The position numbers were made by a program, and so were the translations under genes. This document shows, one piece after another, positions 1-8,430 of a stretch of DNA of 19,013 nt. Within the stretch, counting starts at the first letter, position 1; every line of letters starts with the position of its first letter. The notes beneath the pieces were generated by a model. That model saw nothing but the letters and a program-made list of their open reading frames with translations. It made no database searches and was not told the origin of the DNA. The stretch covers positions 1 through 19,013 of the forward strand of contig JBCBBT010000062.1 in the NCBI GenBank assembly GCA_038531315.1, written 5' to 3'. This DNA is from JAJFFW01 sp038531315. GTDB lineage: Bacteria > Pseudomonadota > Alphaproteobacteria > Caulobacterales > Parvularculaceae.

Positions 1-2
1 GC

Positions 3-545
3 CAGGCTGAGCTCGCAGAACGCGCGCCCCGCGACACGCTCAGCGCTCTTGCGTTTATTCCGGTAACGCCCGCCGCGCCGCTGACGATCACCGCCCTTGA
101 CGCCAGCGCGGCAGGCAAGAGCGTTGCCGGTAACAGGTTTGGCGGCAATGCGTTTGGCGGCGATGGATTTGGCGGCGATGGATTTAACGGCGCCCGGCGC
201 GGCGATCCGTCGGCAATTCTTTTGGCCGCCGCGCGCGAGGCCGAACGCTGGTCGCAGACCGGGGCGGATGTGGCGATCCTCGCAAACGCCGATATCGCCT
301 GCGTGATCTCCGCGCCGCGGCGGTGTTTTGAAAGCGGCGCCGCCGCGGCCCATGCGGCGGCCATTGTCGTCGCGCCGCGCGTCGCCCTCGATGCGCTCGA
401 CGGGACCGCCGGCGAGGACTTATCTGTCGGCGGCCACGCGACCGCCGAGGCGTTGCTCTATACGCATTTCAAAAAGGTCAGCCAAAATCAGTTCTGGGAC
501 ATCTGGGTCCGTCGCGGCCACGCCAATCCCGCCGCCGCGGAGTAA
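3..545 (+). CDS. Unidentified protein, C-terminal part (5' end outside window)
   Basis: The frame is open from the left window edge to a stop at 543-545, so only about 180 C-terminal residues are visible and the true start is not in the window. I do not recognise the family. Visible traits are a Gly/Phe/Asp-rich stretch (repeated FGGD/FGGN, near residues 46-60 of the visible part) made by a 15-bp tandem repeat, then a compact region with two cysteines and Ala/Val-rich segments suggesting an alpha/beta fold, and a Trp-containing end (motif FWDIWVRRG). An internal ATG at 222 could start a 107-residue product, but the sequence upstream in the same frame has the same GC-rich codon character, so I prefer the longer open frame. 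Its stop lies 37 bases from the end of the convergent small gene. No function is proposed. Confidence 0.6.
   Translation, partial: QAELAERAPRDTLSALAFIPVTPAAPLTITALDASAAGKSVAGNRFGGNAFGGDGFGGDGFNGARRGDPSAILLAAAREAERWSQTGADVAILANADIACVISAPRRCFESGAAAAHAAAIVVAPRVALDALDGTAGEDLSVGGHATAEALLYTHFKKVSQNQFWDIWVRRGHANPAAAE
138..182 (+). repeat. 15-bp tandem repeat (3 units) encoding FGG(N/D)x
   Basis: Three consecutive 15-base units begin with tttggcggc at 138, 153 and 168. The last two are identical and a degraded fourth follows at 183. The period is a multiple of three, so the repeat stays in frame and gives a flexible glycine-rich linker in the surrounding protein. Confidence 0.8.
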
Positions 546-582
546 GCATGGCGCGCTCGCCACGCGCTGTCGGGCCTTGTTT

Positions 583-807
583 CTACTTAAAGGCGATAAT
601 CGTAAAGCCGGCGCAGTCTTTCGCGGTCAGCCCGCTCGCCGGCATAATCTGATCGATAATCCAGCCTTCTTCCGCCAGTGCGTTGATCTTCGCTTCAAGC
701 GCTTCGGCCGCCGCCCTGCGATAGGACGCCTCATCGGCGAACCAGCCGAACGGGCGGCGCTTGGCGTGCCGCCAGCTAACAAAAAATGCGCAATACTGTT
801 TCGCCAT
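583..807 (-). CDS. Small DUF4177-like protein, 74 aa
   Basis: The short minus-strand gene starts at ATG 807 (MAKQYCAFFVSW). A weak purine-rich site (AGCGGTGG) lies just upstream. Longer in-frame starts up to 978 would add a low-complexity Arg-rich stretch without a ribosome site, so they are rejected. The second half reads KINALAEEGWIIDQI followed by a beta-strand-like end (GFTIIAFK). This 'n-x-l-x-x-x-GW-x-(I/L/V)' pattern resembles the small DUF4177 group of single-domain proteins of unknown function. The family call rests on pattern only. The N-terminal half is rich in aromatic and basic residues. It is convergent with the upstream partial gene and divergent from the sugar transferase at 1062. 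Confidence 0.5.
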   Translation of the reverse strand: MAKQYCAFFVSWRHAKRRPFGWFADEASYRRAAAEALEAKINALAEEGWIIDQIMPASGLTAKDCAGFTIIAFK

Positions 808-967
808 GAACCACCGCTGTCGCGCGCCGCACAATCCCGGGCGCGCTGATCCCCCTCGGTCGGTAAAATGCGCAAACTTCGCGCCGAAACAAGTCCGAAG
901 CCCTCCAACGCGGCGTCGGCGATATGGTCGCGGGATTGCATAACGCGTGTTGCGCTGCAATATTCCT

Positions 968-999
968 GTTAAGATCATCCGTTAAGGATACGCTTACGG
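968..999. promoter_or_regulatory. Possible operator: GTTAAG direct repeats plus inverted CTTACGG
   Basis: In the 254-base gap before the sugar transferase, GTTAAG occurs at 968-973 and 981-986 (13 bases apart), and CTTACGG at 993-999 forms an imperfect dyad with CCGTTAAG at 979-986. The position, about 65-95 bases upstream of the start codon, would suit a regulator site. No regulator is identified. Confidence 0.25.
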
Positions 1000-1061
1000 A
1001 AAATTTGCTTGCGCTGTGCAGAATAGCTTGGTGAATAGCCGCGAGAAGGGTGAGAGTGGTC

Positions 1062-2519
1062 ATGTCGAACGCTGATGTCAGCGAAGTTACGGAACTGGCG
1101 GGCCAGCCGGTTAACCAGCGCGCTTACATCACCCGCACCGTCTTTGGCGATCTCATTCAGTTTGCAGATTTTGCGGTGGTGGCGCTCGCGGCCGCGGTGC
1201 TCTCCTACATTTATCACACCTATGTTTTGTTCACGGCCTATGATTTCCAGATCTACGCCGCAGCCGGGATCATGGGCGCAACGCTGTTGACGGCGCTTTT
1301 GCGTCGCGACGGCTTTTATGATTTCGACCAGCTGATGACGCCGGCGAAATATATGTCCGGGATTTTCGCGCGCTGGTCGCTCGTGTTGCTTGGGCTGCTC
1401 GCTTTCGCGTTTTCATTGAAAATCACAGCGGATTTCTCGCGGGCCTGGCTATTTACCTGGGCCGGCGCGAGCATGGCGTTGCTGTTTGCGATCCGCGTCG
1501 CCGCCGGGGCTGCGCTGCAACGCCTCGTTGCCGAAGGCGGCGTCTTTGCGCGCCGCATCGCGGTTGTCGGCGCGACGGAGTCGGCGGCCGCATTCGCCGA
1601 TATCATCAAAAAATCCGGCAAGGCGATCGACCTTGTGGGCGTTTATCGATTGGGCACGCAGCCCACGGTTTATGAGAACGCCTTCGATCTGACCGGCGAC
1701 CTTGCGCAACTCGCCGCCGATGCGCGACGCGGCGATATTGACGACGTCGTCATCGCCAAACCCGGCGCCACGCAAGAAGAACTCCACGCGCTTGTGACGC
1801 GGCTTTCCATCCTGCCGGTCTCGATTTCGATTTGTTCAAGTCTTCAATGGCTGGAGCACAAAGGCGGCGAGATCGTGCGCATTGGCGGCGCGCCGATGTT
1901 GAGCCTTTACCGGCGGCCGCTCGAAGGCTGGGGCGGCATCTTAAAAATCCTCGAAGACCGCGTCGGCGGGCTGATCTTGTTAATTCTCGCGAGCCCGATC
2001 ATGGCGCTGATCGCCCTCGGTATCAAATTACAGGGCAAGGGACCGATCCTGTTTTCGCAAAAGCGGCACGGCTTTAATCATTCGGTGTTCAATATCTATA
2101 AATTCCGCACCATGACGGTCGCCGAGGACGGCGACGAAATCCGCCAGGCGACGCTTGACGATGTCCGCATCACGCCGCTTGGGAAAATTCTGCGCCGCTA
2201 TAGCCTCGATGAGCTGCCCCAGCTTTTGAATGTCGTCGCCGGCGACATGTCGCTTGTCGGACCGCGCCCCCACGCCCTGGCGCACAATCACCAATATGCG
2301 CAGACCGTGGAGAACTATTCGGGCCGCCACAAAGTCAAGCCCGGGATCACCGGCTGGGCGCAGGTGAACGGCTGTCGCGGCGAGACGTCTGAGAATGAAA
2401 TGATGGCCGAACGCGTGCGTTACGACCTCGAATATGTTGACAATTGGTCGCTTTGGTTCGATTGCAAGATCCTTGTTTTGACCGTCAAAGCGGTCCTGTT
2501 TCCCAAGAACGCTTATTAG
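1062..2519 (+). CDS. Polyprenyl-phosphate sugar-phosphate transferase (WcaJ/PssY type)
   Basis: This is an inner-membrane enzyme that transfers a hexose-1-phosphate, usually glucose-1-phosphate, from a UDP-sugar to undecaprenyl phosphate. This is the first step in building exopolysaccharide or holdfast-type glycans. The 485-residue protein has several membrane segments within residues 28-150, a Rossmann-like CoA_binding_3 region (about 160-260, with RIAVVGA at 165-171), a further hydrophobic segment at about 303-323, and the C-terminal bacterial sugar transferase domain. Family signatures there are KFRTM (347-351), LDELPQLLNV (382-391, with the catalytic Asp-Glu pair), GDMSLVGPRPHA and KPGITGWAQVNG. 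I chose ATG 1062, preceded by AAGGGTGAGAG, over GTG 1050, where the purine-rich site would abut the start. The UDP-glucose dehydrogenase follows after 57 bases, probably in the same operon. Sugar specificity is inferred from the family. Confidence 0.92.
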   Translation: MSNADVSEVTELAGQPVNQRAYITRTVFGDLIQFADFAVVALAAAVLSYIYHTYVLFTAYDFQIYAAAGIMGATLLTALLRRDGFYDFDQLMTPAKYMSGIFARWSLVLLGLLAFAFSLKITADFSRAWLFTWAGASMALLFAIRVAAGAALQRLVAEGGVFARRIAVVGATESAAAFADIIKKSGKAIDLVGVYRLGTQPTVYENAFDLTGDLAQLAADARRGDIDDVVIAKPGATQEELHALVTRLSILPVSISICSSLQWLEHKGGEIVRIGGAPMLSLYRRPLEGWGGILKILEDRVGGLILLILASPIMALIALGIKLQGKGPILFSQKRHGFNHSVFNIYKFRTMTVAEDGDEIRQATLDDVRITPLGKILRRYSLDELPQLLNVVAGDMSLVGPRPHALAHNHQYAQTVENYSGRHKVKPGITGWAQVNGCRGETSENEMMAERVRYDLEYVDNWSLWFDCKILVLTVKAVLFPKNAY

Positions 2520-2576
2520 CGGCCGCGCCCTCGTACACACCATCGTACAATCGCGCCGCGATACGAGAGGTTTGCG

Positions 2577-3896
2577 ATGCGCGTAGCGATGATTGGCACC
2601 GGATATGTCGGGCTTGTTTCAGGGGCCTGCTTTGCCGATTTCGGTCATGACGTTATCTGCGTCGACAAGGACGCCGGCAAAATCGAAAAACTGGAACAGG
2701 GCGAAATTCCGATTTTCGAGCCCGGTCTTGACGATCTCGTCGCGAAGAACGTGGCTGCGGGCCGACTTTCCTTCACCACCGATCTTGAAGAAGCGGTACC
2801 GAACGCGGATGCGGTCTTCATCGCCGTCGGCACGCCCTCGCGGCGCGGCGACGGTTTTGCCGACCTTACCTATGTTTATGCGGCGGCAGAGGAAATCGCG
2901 CGCGCCAGCAACGGCTATACGGTTGTCGTCACGAAATCGACGGTGCCGGTGGGCACGGGCGCCGAAGTCGAAGCGATTTTGAAGCGCAGCAATCCGCAAG
3001 CTGAATTTTCCGTCGTTTCCAATCCGGAGTTCCTCCGCGAAGGCGCTGCAATCGAAGACTTCAAGCGGCCGGACCGGGTTGTCGTCGGCGCGGAAGATGA
3101 GCGCGCGCAAGACGTGATGCGCGAATTATACAGACCCCTTTATCTCAACGAGACGCCGATTGTTTTTACAAACCGGACAACATCGGAACTGATCAAATAC
3201 GCGGCTAACGCCTTTCTCGCCACCAAGATCACCTTCATCAACGAAATGGCTGACCTTTGCGAAAAAGTCGGCGCCAATGTTCAGGAAGTCGCGACCGGCA
3301 TCGGCCTTGACGGACGCATCGGCAAGAAATTTCTCCACGCCGGCCCGGGCTATGGCGGCTCTTGTTTTCCGAAAGACACGCTCGCGCTTGTCCGTACGGC
3401 GCAAAGCGAAGGCGCGCCGACCAAAATTGTCGAAGCGGTGGTGGAGATCAACGACCGGCGCAAGAAACAGATGGCCGACCGGATCATCGCCGCCTGCGGC
3501 GGGTCCGTCAGCGGCAAGACGATCGCCATTCTTGGTCTGACGTTCAAGCCAAACACAGACGATATGCGCGATTCTCCGTCGCTTGATATTATCCCCGCAT
3601 TGCAGGCGGCCGGCGCCGCGGTGCGCGCCTACGATCCTGAGGGCACGGAAGAAGCGCGCCGCCTGCTTGAGGGAACCGTCTTTTGCGAAGACGCCTATGA
3701 CGCCATGAACGGCGCGGCGGCGGTTGCGATCGTGACCGAGTGGGACGCGTTTCGCGCGCTTGATTTTGAGCGTATGAAGTCAGAGCTTGAGGCGCCGATC
3801 ATGATTGACCTACGGAATATTTACGATCCCGCGAAAATGGCGGAAGCCGGTTTTCGGTATCATTCGATTGGCCGACCGCTCAAAACCGGGCCCTAG
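2577..3896 (+). CDS. ugd: UDP-glucose 6-dehydrogenase
   Basis: This cytoplasmic enzyme oxidises UDP-glucose to UDP-glucuronate with two NAD+, supplying uronic acid for surface polysaccharides. The 439-residue length is typical. The N-terminal Rossmann motif GTGYVGL is at residues 7-13. SELIKYAANAFLA carries the conserved Lys207 and Asn211. GYGGSCFPKDT contains the catalytic Cys263 and Asp267. The C-terminal UDP-binding domain has GLTFKPNTDDMRDSPS. GAGAGG lies seven to eight bases before ATG 2577. It sits 57 bases behind the sugar-phosphate transferase, so the pair likely forms one transcription unit for glycan precursor supply and initiation. A hairpin with a T-run just past the stop may end transcription. 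Confidence 0.96.
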   Translation: MRVAMIGTGYVGLVSGACFADFGHDVICVDKDAGKIEKLEQGEIPIFEPGLDDLVAKNVAAGRLSFTTDLEEAVPNADAVFIAVGTPSRRGDGFADLTYVYAAAEEIARASNGYTVVVTKSTVPVGTGAEVEAILKRSNPQAEFSVVSNPEFLREGAAIEDFKRPDRVVVGAEDERAQDVMRELYRPLYLNETPIVFTNRTTSELIKYAANAFLATKITFINEMADLCEKVGANVQEVATGIGLDGRIGKKFLHAGPGYGGSCFPKDTLALVRTAQSEGAPTKIVEAVVEINDRRKKQMADRIIAACGGSVSGKTIAILGLTFKPNTDDMRDSPSLDIIPALQAAGAAVRAYDPEGTEEARRLLEGTVFCEDAYDAMNGAAAVAIVTEWDAFRALDFERMKSELEAPIMIDLRNIYDPAKMAEAGFRYHSIGRPLKTGP

Positions 3897-3917
3897 GGCG
3901 CAAATCCGGATTGCGCT

Positions 3918-4526
3918 TCAGGTCGAGCGCAATTTGCTCAAGACCGCTTTTGATTGCTTGGCGCCGCGCGCGCTTTGGTCCCGGCCGCCGTCAGTGTCGC
4001 TTTCGGCGCGCGGGCGCGCCTCACGGTAAATCGGCCCCCGCGAACGACGGTCGGAAATCCGTCGGTCGCTCAGCCCTTCAATGCCGGCGAGCGCCAGAAT
4101 GTCGGCGCCGACCATTGGCGCTTCTTTCCGAAACACGGTCTTTCCCGCAGCGTCGACATAAATCACGAAAAAACCCTCGCCGGCGTCGAGCGCATGGCGC
4201 AACAGCGCCGGATCGAGCCACTTCATGAGCTCGCCGTTTTTGCGCGGCGTCGTGGCCCCATAGACTTCGACGACCGACACCTCGTCGCGGATCAGGGCGG
4301 CCAGCGCCGGTTTCAGCAAGCGGCGCTGCATCCGGCAGGCGGCATGATTGGCGTGCGGTCCAATCAGGAACAGCGTGCGGCGGGGGGAAAAGCTTTTAAG
4401 GTCCGGCTTGTGCGCCTGCGCAAGCGTATCAGCCAGCTGCGGCGCGATTGTCGGATTGCGGACCGCAAACACAGCCGCCACCCCGCAAAGGAGGCAAGTT
4501 GCGATGATGAGGAGCATCAAGCCCAT
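3918..4526 (-). CDS. DUF4174-containing membrane-anchored protein
   Basis: This is a 202-residue protein. A single N-terminal hydrophobic segment (residues about 2-22, LLIIATCLLCGVAAVFAV) is either a signal anchor or an uncleaved signal, so most of the protein would face the periplasm. Residues about 49-150 match the DUF4174 pattern: a first strand (RTLFLIGPHA), a helix with Arg/Leu, then VSVVEVYG, a central helix, FFVIYVDAAGKTVFRKEAP and a final ADILALAGIEGLSDRR. DUF4174 has a thioredoxin-like layout but no CxxC here, and its function is unknown. The C-terminal 45 residues are basic, polar and probably disordered. Start ATG 4526 has TCAGGA upstream. The possible longer frame to 4763 would overlap the divergent cyclase gene and place the hydrophobic segment internally. 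It is convergent with ugd (21 bases) and divergent from the adenylate cyclase. Confidence 0.75.
   Translation of the reverse strand: MGLMLLIIATCLLCGVAAVFAVRNPTIAPQLADTLAQAHKPDLKSFSPRRTLFLIGPHANHAACRMQRRLLKPALAALIRDEVSVVEVYGATTPRKNGELMKWLDPALLRHALDAGEGFFVIYVDAAGKTVFRKEAPMVGADILALAGIEGLSDRRISDRRSRGPIYREARPRAESDTDGGRDQSARGAKQSKAVLSKLRST
3921..3951 (+). terminator. Candidate terminator of the ugd unit
   Basis: GGTC-GAGC at 3921-3928 can pair with GCTC-(aa)-GACC at 3936-3945 around a seven-base loop, followed by gcttttg. It lies 25 bases past the ugd stop, inside the last codons of the opposite-strand gene. A second small palindrome, GCGCAA...TTGCGC, lies at 3898-3916. Confidence 0.4.
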
Positions 4527-4667
4527 CGGCGATGTGTCCTGAAGGGTTCGGTGGCGTTTGCGCGCTGTTTCAGCGAGTATCAAGCACGGTTCGCGGCCCT
4601 GAGGCCAGCTTTCCGTGCGGGGTTCGGCCTCCATGCCAGGGAATGAAGCGGGAGAAACTTTGCCGCC

Positions 4668-5939
4668 ATGGCGTTTCGTCCAGTGAAATCGATCGAAAAC
4701 CTGCTCGCGCGCGTCGCGGCGCTCGGCGTTGAGCCCGGTATGGCGGGCGGCGAGGCCAAACATGTGCGGTTCGGCAATATAGCGGCGCTGACCGCGGCGG
4801 TCTCGTCCTTGTTGTTTATCTATTTTGAGGCGCAGTTGCTGGTCGACTGGGGCGACTGGAACCGCCGCGACTGGACGTTGCTTGCAATTCGGATTGCGGT
4901 TGTCGCGCCGTTCCTGGCGCCGCTCTTTTTGAATGCTGTGGGCCGGCGGCGGCTTGCGCGTTTGTGGTTTGTCGGCTGGTCGGCGGTCTTCTGTCTGGTG
5001 CTGGCGCTTTATTACGGGCGCGCGGCGCCGACGCCGCTTTTCTTCATGGTGCTCGCCATGCTGACAACCGCCTTGTTTCCTCGCGCGGACAGCACGTCGA
5101 TGATCGCCAGCCTGATTTTTGTCGGCGTGACGCTGGTCGTTGCGCTGTGGCTGCGCCGAACCGGATTTGCTCTTGATCCGGAAAATCGCGCACTCATCCT
5201 GAACCGGATTGACAGCTATGTGACCCTTGGCTCGTTTTTCATCGTCTGGATGATCGGCATGGCGCAGCGCGTCGCCGTCAATGATGCGGAAAAAGGTCTG
5301 GCGCTCGAACAGGCGCGCTCGGAAAGACTGATCCTCAATATCCTTCCTGCGCCCATCGCCGCGCGGCTGAAGACCGAGACAGCCGCCATCGCCGACCGAT
5401 TTGACGATGTCACGGTGCTGTTTGCCGATATTGTGGGTTTCACGCCGCTCGCGCGAAAGATGGCGCCTGATGCGCTTGTTGCGTTGCTTGACGACGTCTT
5501 CAGGAAATTTGATGCGTTAGCGGATCAATACGGGCTTGAGAAAATCAAGACAATCGGCGACGCCTACATGGTTGCAGGCGGGCTGCCGGCGCCGGCCAGA
5601 GACCACACCGCGAGCGTCGCGCGCATGGCGTTGGCGATGGTCCCGGTTGTCCAGCAGATCAAGACCCCCGAAGGCGCGCCGCTGGCGGTGCGTATCGGGC
5701 TGGCGAAAGGGCCCGCCATCGCCGGCGTCATCGGCGAGCGCAAATTCAGCTACGATCTGTGGGGCGATACGGTCAATATGGCGAGCCGGCTTGAATCGCA
5801 CGGGGTCGCGGACCGCATTCAGGTGAATGAAGCGGCGCACGCGGCGCTGCAAGATATGTTCTTGTTGGCGCCGCGCGGCGAGGTCGATCTGAAGGGGCAG
5901 GGCCGCGTTAAGACCTGGTTCCTCACGGGCGAAAAATAA
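4668..5939 (+). CDS. Membrane class III adenylate cyclase
   Basis: Makes cAMP from ATP at the inner membrane. The 423-residue protein has a cytoplasmic lead, about six hydrophobic segments between residues 37 and 200, a short linker helix (about 203-225, including SERLILNILP, the usual lead-in to bacterial cyclase domains) and a C-terminal class III catalytic domain (about 245-423). All key residues are visible. The metal-binding aspartates are Asp254 (FADIVGF) and Asp298 (IGDAYM). The adenine-selecting pair is Lys294 and Asp363 (SYDLWGDTVN), arguing for ATP rather than GTP. The transition-state residues are Asn370 and Arg374 (NMASR). The membrane part resembles no named sensor that I can recognise, so the stimulus is unknown. 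Start ATG 4668 has GGGAGA about 13 bases upstream. It is divergent from the DUF4174 gene across a 141-base shared promoter region, and its stop is one base from the convergent gene. Confidence 0.9.
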   Translation: MAFRPVKSIENLLARVAALGVEPGMAGGEAKHVRFGNIAALTAAVSSLLFIYFEAQLLVDWGDWNRRDWTLLAIRIAVVAPFLAPLFLNAVGRRRLARLWFVGWSAVFCLVLALYYGRAAPTPLFFMVLAMLTTALFPRADSTSMIASLIFVGVTLVVALWLRRTGFALDPENRALILNRIDSYVTLGSFFIVWMIGMAQRVAVNDAEKGLALEQARSERLILNILPAPIAARLKTETAAIADRFDDVTVLFADIVGFTPLARKMAPDALVALLDDVFRKFDALADQYGLEKIKTIGDAYMVAGGLPAPARDHTASVARMALAMVPVVQQIKTPEGAPLAVRIGLAKGPAIAGVIGERKFSYDLWGDTVNMASRLESHGVADRIQVNEAAHAALQDMFLLAPRGEVDLKGQGRVKTWFLTGEK

Positions 5940-5940
5940 C

Positions 5941-6501
5941 TCACTCGCCAGGCGCCGTGCGCTTCGTGTAGATGCCCGTAAACCACGGCGTCCATTCTTC
6001 CGTCTCGGGATTGAACTGGTGAAAGCTCTGCTCAACCGCGCCGTCATCGCGCAAAACCCATTTGCCCCGGAAAGGCGCGGTCTGACCATTGGCGCGATAG
6101 GCGATTTTTCCTTCAAGGACCATGGCGCCGGCCTCGTCAAGGCCGCCCGCATAGTCAATCGTGAAAGCGTTCGAAACCCAGATCTGGCGCCATTCATTGG
6201 TTGACGGATCGATGTAGTTGTAGCTTTGGCCCGTTGAGCCGCCGGCGCCGCGCCAGCGTTCAACAATTAGGCAGCCATTTTCTTCCGCTGTAATTTCATT
6301 AACGCCCGCTGTCGCCCCTTTCGGCGTGGCGACGTCCCAAACGCCAAGCCAGAAATCGAAAGCGCGATATTCCGGCCCATCGCAACGGGGCGCGGACGGG
6401 GTTTGCGCCGCCGCGGGCGTGATCGACCCCGCGCCGGTGAGGGTGAAAACGAGCGCCGCGCCGACAATGCGGCGGCGGCGAAAGGCGAGCGAGCGAGCCA
6501 T
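5941..6501 (-). CDS. Exported lipocalin-like protein (DUF1579-like)
   Basis: This is a 186-residue protein. Its N-terminus has a run of arginines, a hydrophobic core (IVGAALVFTLTGAGSI) and a likely cleavage after AAA-Q near residue 33, so it is periplasmic or secreted. The mature part starts with FDFWLGVWDV, followed by GCLIVERWRG, GGSTGQSYNYIDP, WRQIWV and later WVLRDDGAVEQSF and FTGIYTKR. These make up the alternating strand pattern of the 'FDFW-x-G-x-WDV' lipocalin-like/DUF1579 group, which has no settled function. AAGGAG lies directly upstream of ATG 6501. It is a single gene convergent with the cyclase (one base between stops) and divergent from purA. Confidence 0.72.
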   Translation of the reverse strand: MARSLAFRRRRIVGAALVFTLTGAGSITPAAAQTPSAPRCDGPEYRAFDFWLGVWDVATPKGATAGVNEITAEENGCLIVERWRGAGGSTGQSYNYIDPSTNEWRQIWVSNAFTIDYAGGLDEAGAMVLEGKIAYRANGQTAPFRGKWVLRDDGAVEQSFHQFNPETEEWTPWFTGIYTKRTAPGE

Positions 6502-6664
6502 AAGGTTTCTCCTTTTTTGTCAGGATAAATCGGCTTTCCGGCACAGGCGAGCCGGGTTGCGGCGGATCGTTTGACGCCAGCGGCAAAGCGCCTATGGTGC
6601 GCCGCGTTTCGCCGCCGGCGACGGTCTGTCGCCACGCGGCGCACTGAATTCCAGGGAGAACAAG

Positions 6665-7957
6665 ATGGCTGATGTCGCAGTGATCGGCGGCCAGTGGGGC
6701 GACGAAGGCAAAGGCAAAATTGTCGACTGGCTTTCAGCGCGCGCCGACGTCGTCGTGCGGTTTCAGGGCGGCCACAACGCCGGGCACACGCTTGTCATCG
6801 ACGGCGCCGTCTACAAGCTCTCGCTGTTGCCCTCGGGCGTTGTCCGACCGGGCCGTCTTGGCGTCATCGGCGCTGGCGTCGTTGTTGATCCGTTTGCGCT
6901 TCTTGAGGAGATTGCGCGCGTCGAAGGCGACGGCGTGACCATCACGCCGGACAATCTCGCCATCGCAGAACAGGCGACGCTAATCCTGCCGGTGCACCCG
7001 GAACTCGACGCCATGCGCGAGGGCGCCGACAGGGGCGTCAAGATCGGCACCACAAAGCGCGGCATCGGTCCCGCCTACGAAGACCGGGCGGGCCGGCGCG
7101 CCCTGCGCGTTGGCGATCTCGCGTTTCCCGACAGCCTGGCGCAGAAAGTCGAAAACCTCCTGACCCATCACAATGCGCTGCGCCGGGGTTTTGGCGCGCC
7201 GGAAACGGACCCCGCCGCCCTGACCGCGCAACTGATCGAGATCGCCCCGAAGATTACGCCCTTCATCAAGCCGGTCTGGCGGCTCCTCCACGAGGCGCGC
7301 GAGGGGGGCAAGCGCATCCTTTTTGAAGGCGCGCAAGGGATCCTTCTCGATGTCGATCACGGCACGTATCCCTATGTGACCTCATCGAGCACTGTCGCGG
7401 GACAGGCGGCGACCGGGGCCGGCCTGGGGCCGCGCGCGGTCGGTTATGTCCTCGGGATCGTCAAAGCCTATACGACGCGGGTCGGCGAGGGACCGTTTCC
7501 AACGGAGCTGACCGACGCAACGGGCGAACGGCTCGGCGAGCGCGGCCATGAATTTGGCGTTGTCACCGGTCGCAAACGGCGTTGCGGCTGGTTTGACGCC
7601 TGCCTTGTGCGCCAGTCGATGCGCGTCGCTGGCGTTGACGGCATCGCGCTTACAAAGCTCGACGTGCTCGACGGGTTTGAGAAGCTCCGTGTCTGTATCG
7701 GTTATGACATTGACGGCGCGACATATGACTATCTGCCCGCCGCGCCGGATGCGCAACGCATCGCAAAACCGATTTACGAAGAGATGGAAGGCTGGTCCGG
7801 ATCGACGGCGGGCGCGCGCTCCTGGGCGGACTTGCCGGCCGAGGCGGTGAAATATGTCCGCCGCATCGAGGAGCTGATCGAAACGCCGGTGGCGCTGGTC
7901 TCAACGAGCCCTGAGCGCGAGGATGTTATTTTAATGCGTGACCCCTTCAAAGGTTAA
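6665..7957 (+). CDS. purA: Adenylosuccinate synthetase
   Basis: Catalyses IMP + aspartate + GTP to adenylosuccinate, the first committed step of AMP synthesis, in the cytoplasm. The 430-residue length is exactly typical. GGQWGDEGKGK near the N-terminus carries the catalytic Asp13. GGHNAGHT gives His41. GTTKRGIGPAYEDRAGRR is an IMP-binding loop. FEGAQG, LDVDHGTYPYVTSS and TGRKRRCGWFDA are further signature blocks, and the GTP-binding end (STSPER, near 420) is present. ATG 6665 is preceded by CAGGGAGA at standard distance. It stands alone, divergent from the exported lipocalin-like gene and convergent with a thioesterase gene (17 bases between the stops). Confidence 0.97.
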   Translation: MADVAVIGGQWGDEGKGKIVDWLSARADVVVRFQGGHNAGHTLVIDGAVYKLSLLPSGVVRPGRLGVIGAGVVVDPFALLEEIARVEGDGVTITPDNLAIAEQATLILPVHPELDAMREGADRGVKIGTTKRGIGPAYEDRAGRRALRVGDLAFPDSLAQKVENLLTHHNALRRGFGAPETDPAALTAQLIEIAPKITPFIKPVWRLLHEAREGGKRILFEGAQGILLDVDHGTYPYVTSSSTVAGQAATGAGLGPRAVGYVLGIVKAYTTRVGEGPFPTELTDATGERLGERGHEFGVVTGRKRRCGWFDACLVRQSMRVAGVDGIALTKLDVLDGFEKLRVCIGYDIDGATYDYLPAAPDAQRIAKPIYEEMEGWSGSTAGARSWADLPAEAVKYVRRIEELIETPVALVSTSPEREDVILMRDPFKG

Positions 7958-7974
7958 TGCGGGTAGGGACCAAT

Positions 7975-8430
7975 TTAGGCGTCGCGCGCTTTCGATACAT
8001 GCCACTGCACGGTCATTGCGGCGACGCTCTCGCCGTCTGCATTTTGCAGATCGACATGGACATCGAACGAAACGCGCCCGTCTTTCTCGAGCGTTTGCAG
8101 TAATTCATTGCTCGCTTGGCTCGCCTTCGCATGGGCGGTGATCGCGCCTTTTGCGATTTTTTTGTAAGCGATCTCGGCTTTGGCGGCGACCGGGCGCGCG
8201 CTCATGATGACCGGGGCGAGGGCGCCCGCGAGCGCGGCGCCCGAAGCCGTCTCGCCAAGCGTAAAAAGGGCGCCGGCGTGTTGGCTCGCAATGTGATTGA
8301 TCGACGTTTCGCTCTGCTCCAGACGCGCAACGCCTTCGCCGTCCGCCACGCTTTCCAGAACAACGCCGGTATGCGCTGCAAACGGCACGCTTTTGCTGAG
8401 GTGGTCCTTAATCATATCGTAGGGCGACAT
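7975..8430 (-). CDS. Hotdog-fold thioesterase-like protein (DUF4442/PaaI type)
   Basis: This is a 151-residue protein starting at ATG 8430 (MSPYDMIKDHL), with GGAAAGGAAC upstream. A longer frame to 8487 lacks a ribosome site. The hotdog-fold pattern is visible: N-terminal helix, GVVLESVADGEGVARLEQ strands, the central helix NHIASQHAGALFTLGETASG holding the N-x-x-x-x-HAG and Glu positions usual for acyl-CoA thioesterases, then AEIAYKKIAKGAITAHA and two closing strands. The likely role is cytoplasmic hydrolysis of an acyl-CoA, with the substrate unknown. No pathway neighbours help; it lies convergent to purA and divergent from the thioredoxin-like gene. Confidence 0.75.
   Translation of the reverse strand: MSPYDMIKDHLSKSVPFAAHTGVVLESVADGEGVARLEQSETSINHIASQHAGALFTLGETASGAALAGALAPVIMSARPVAAKAEIAYKKIAKGAITAHAKASQASNELLQTLEKDGRVSFDVHVDLQNADGESVAAMTVQWHVSKARDA

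Noticed and set aside
328..849. 173-codon plus-strand frame
   Set aside because: Pro/Arg/Ser-rich shadow of the partial gene and of the small minus-strand gene, no ribosome site.
968..986. CtrA binding site (TTAA-N7-TTAA)
   Set aside because: The two TTAA cores are nine, not seven, bases apart.
5517..6266. 249-codon minus-strand frame across the cyclase and next gene
   Set aside because: It overlaps a cyclase domain with all catalytic residues intact and a second well-supported gene; Arg-rich shadow text.
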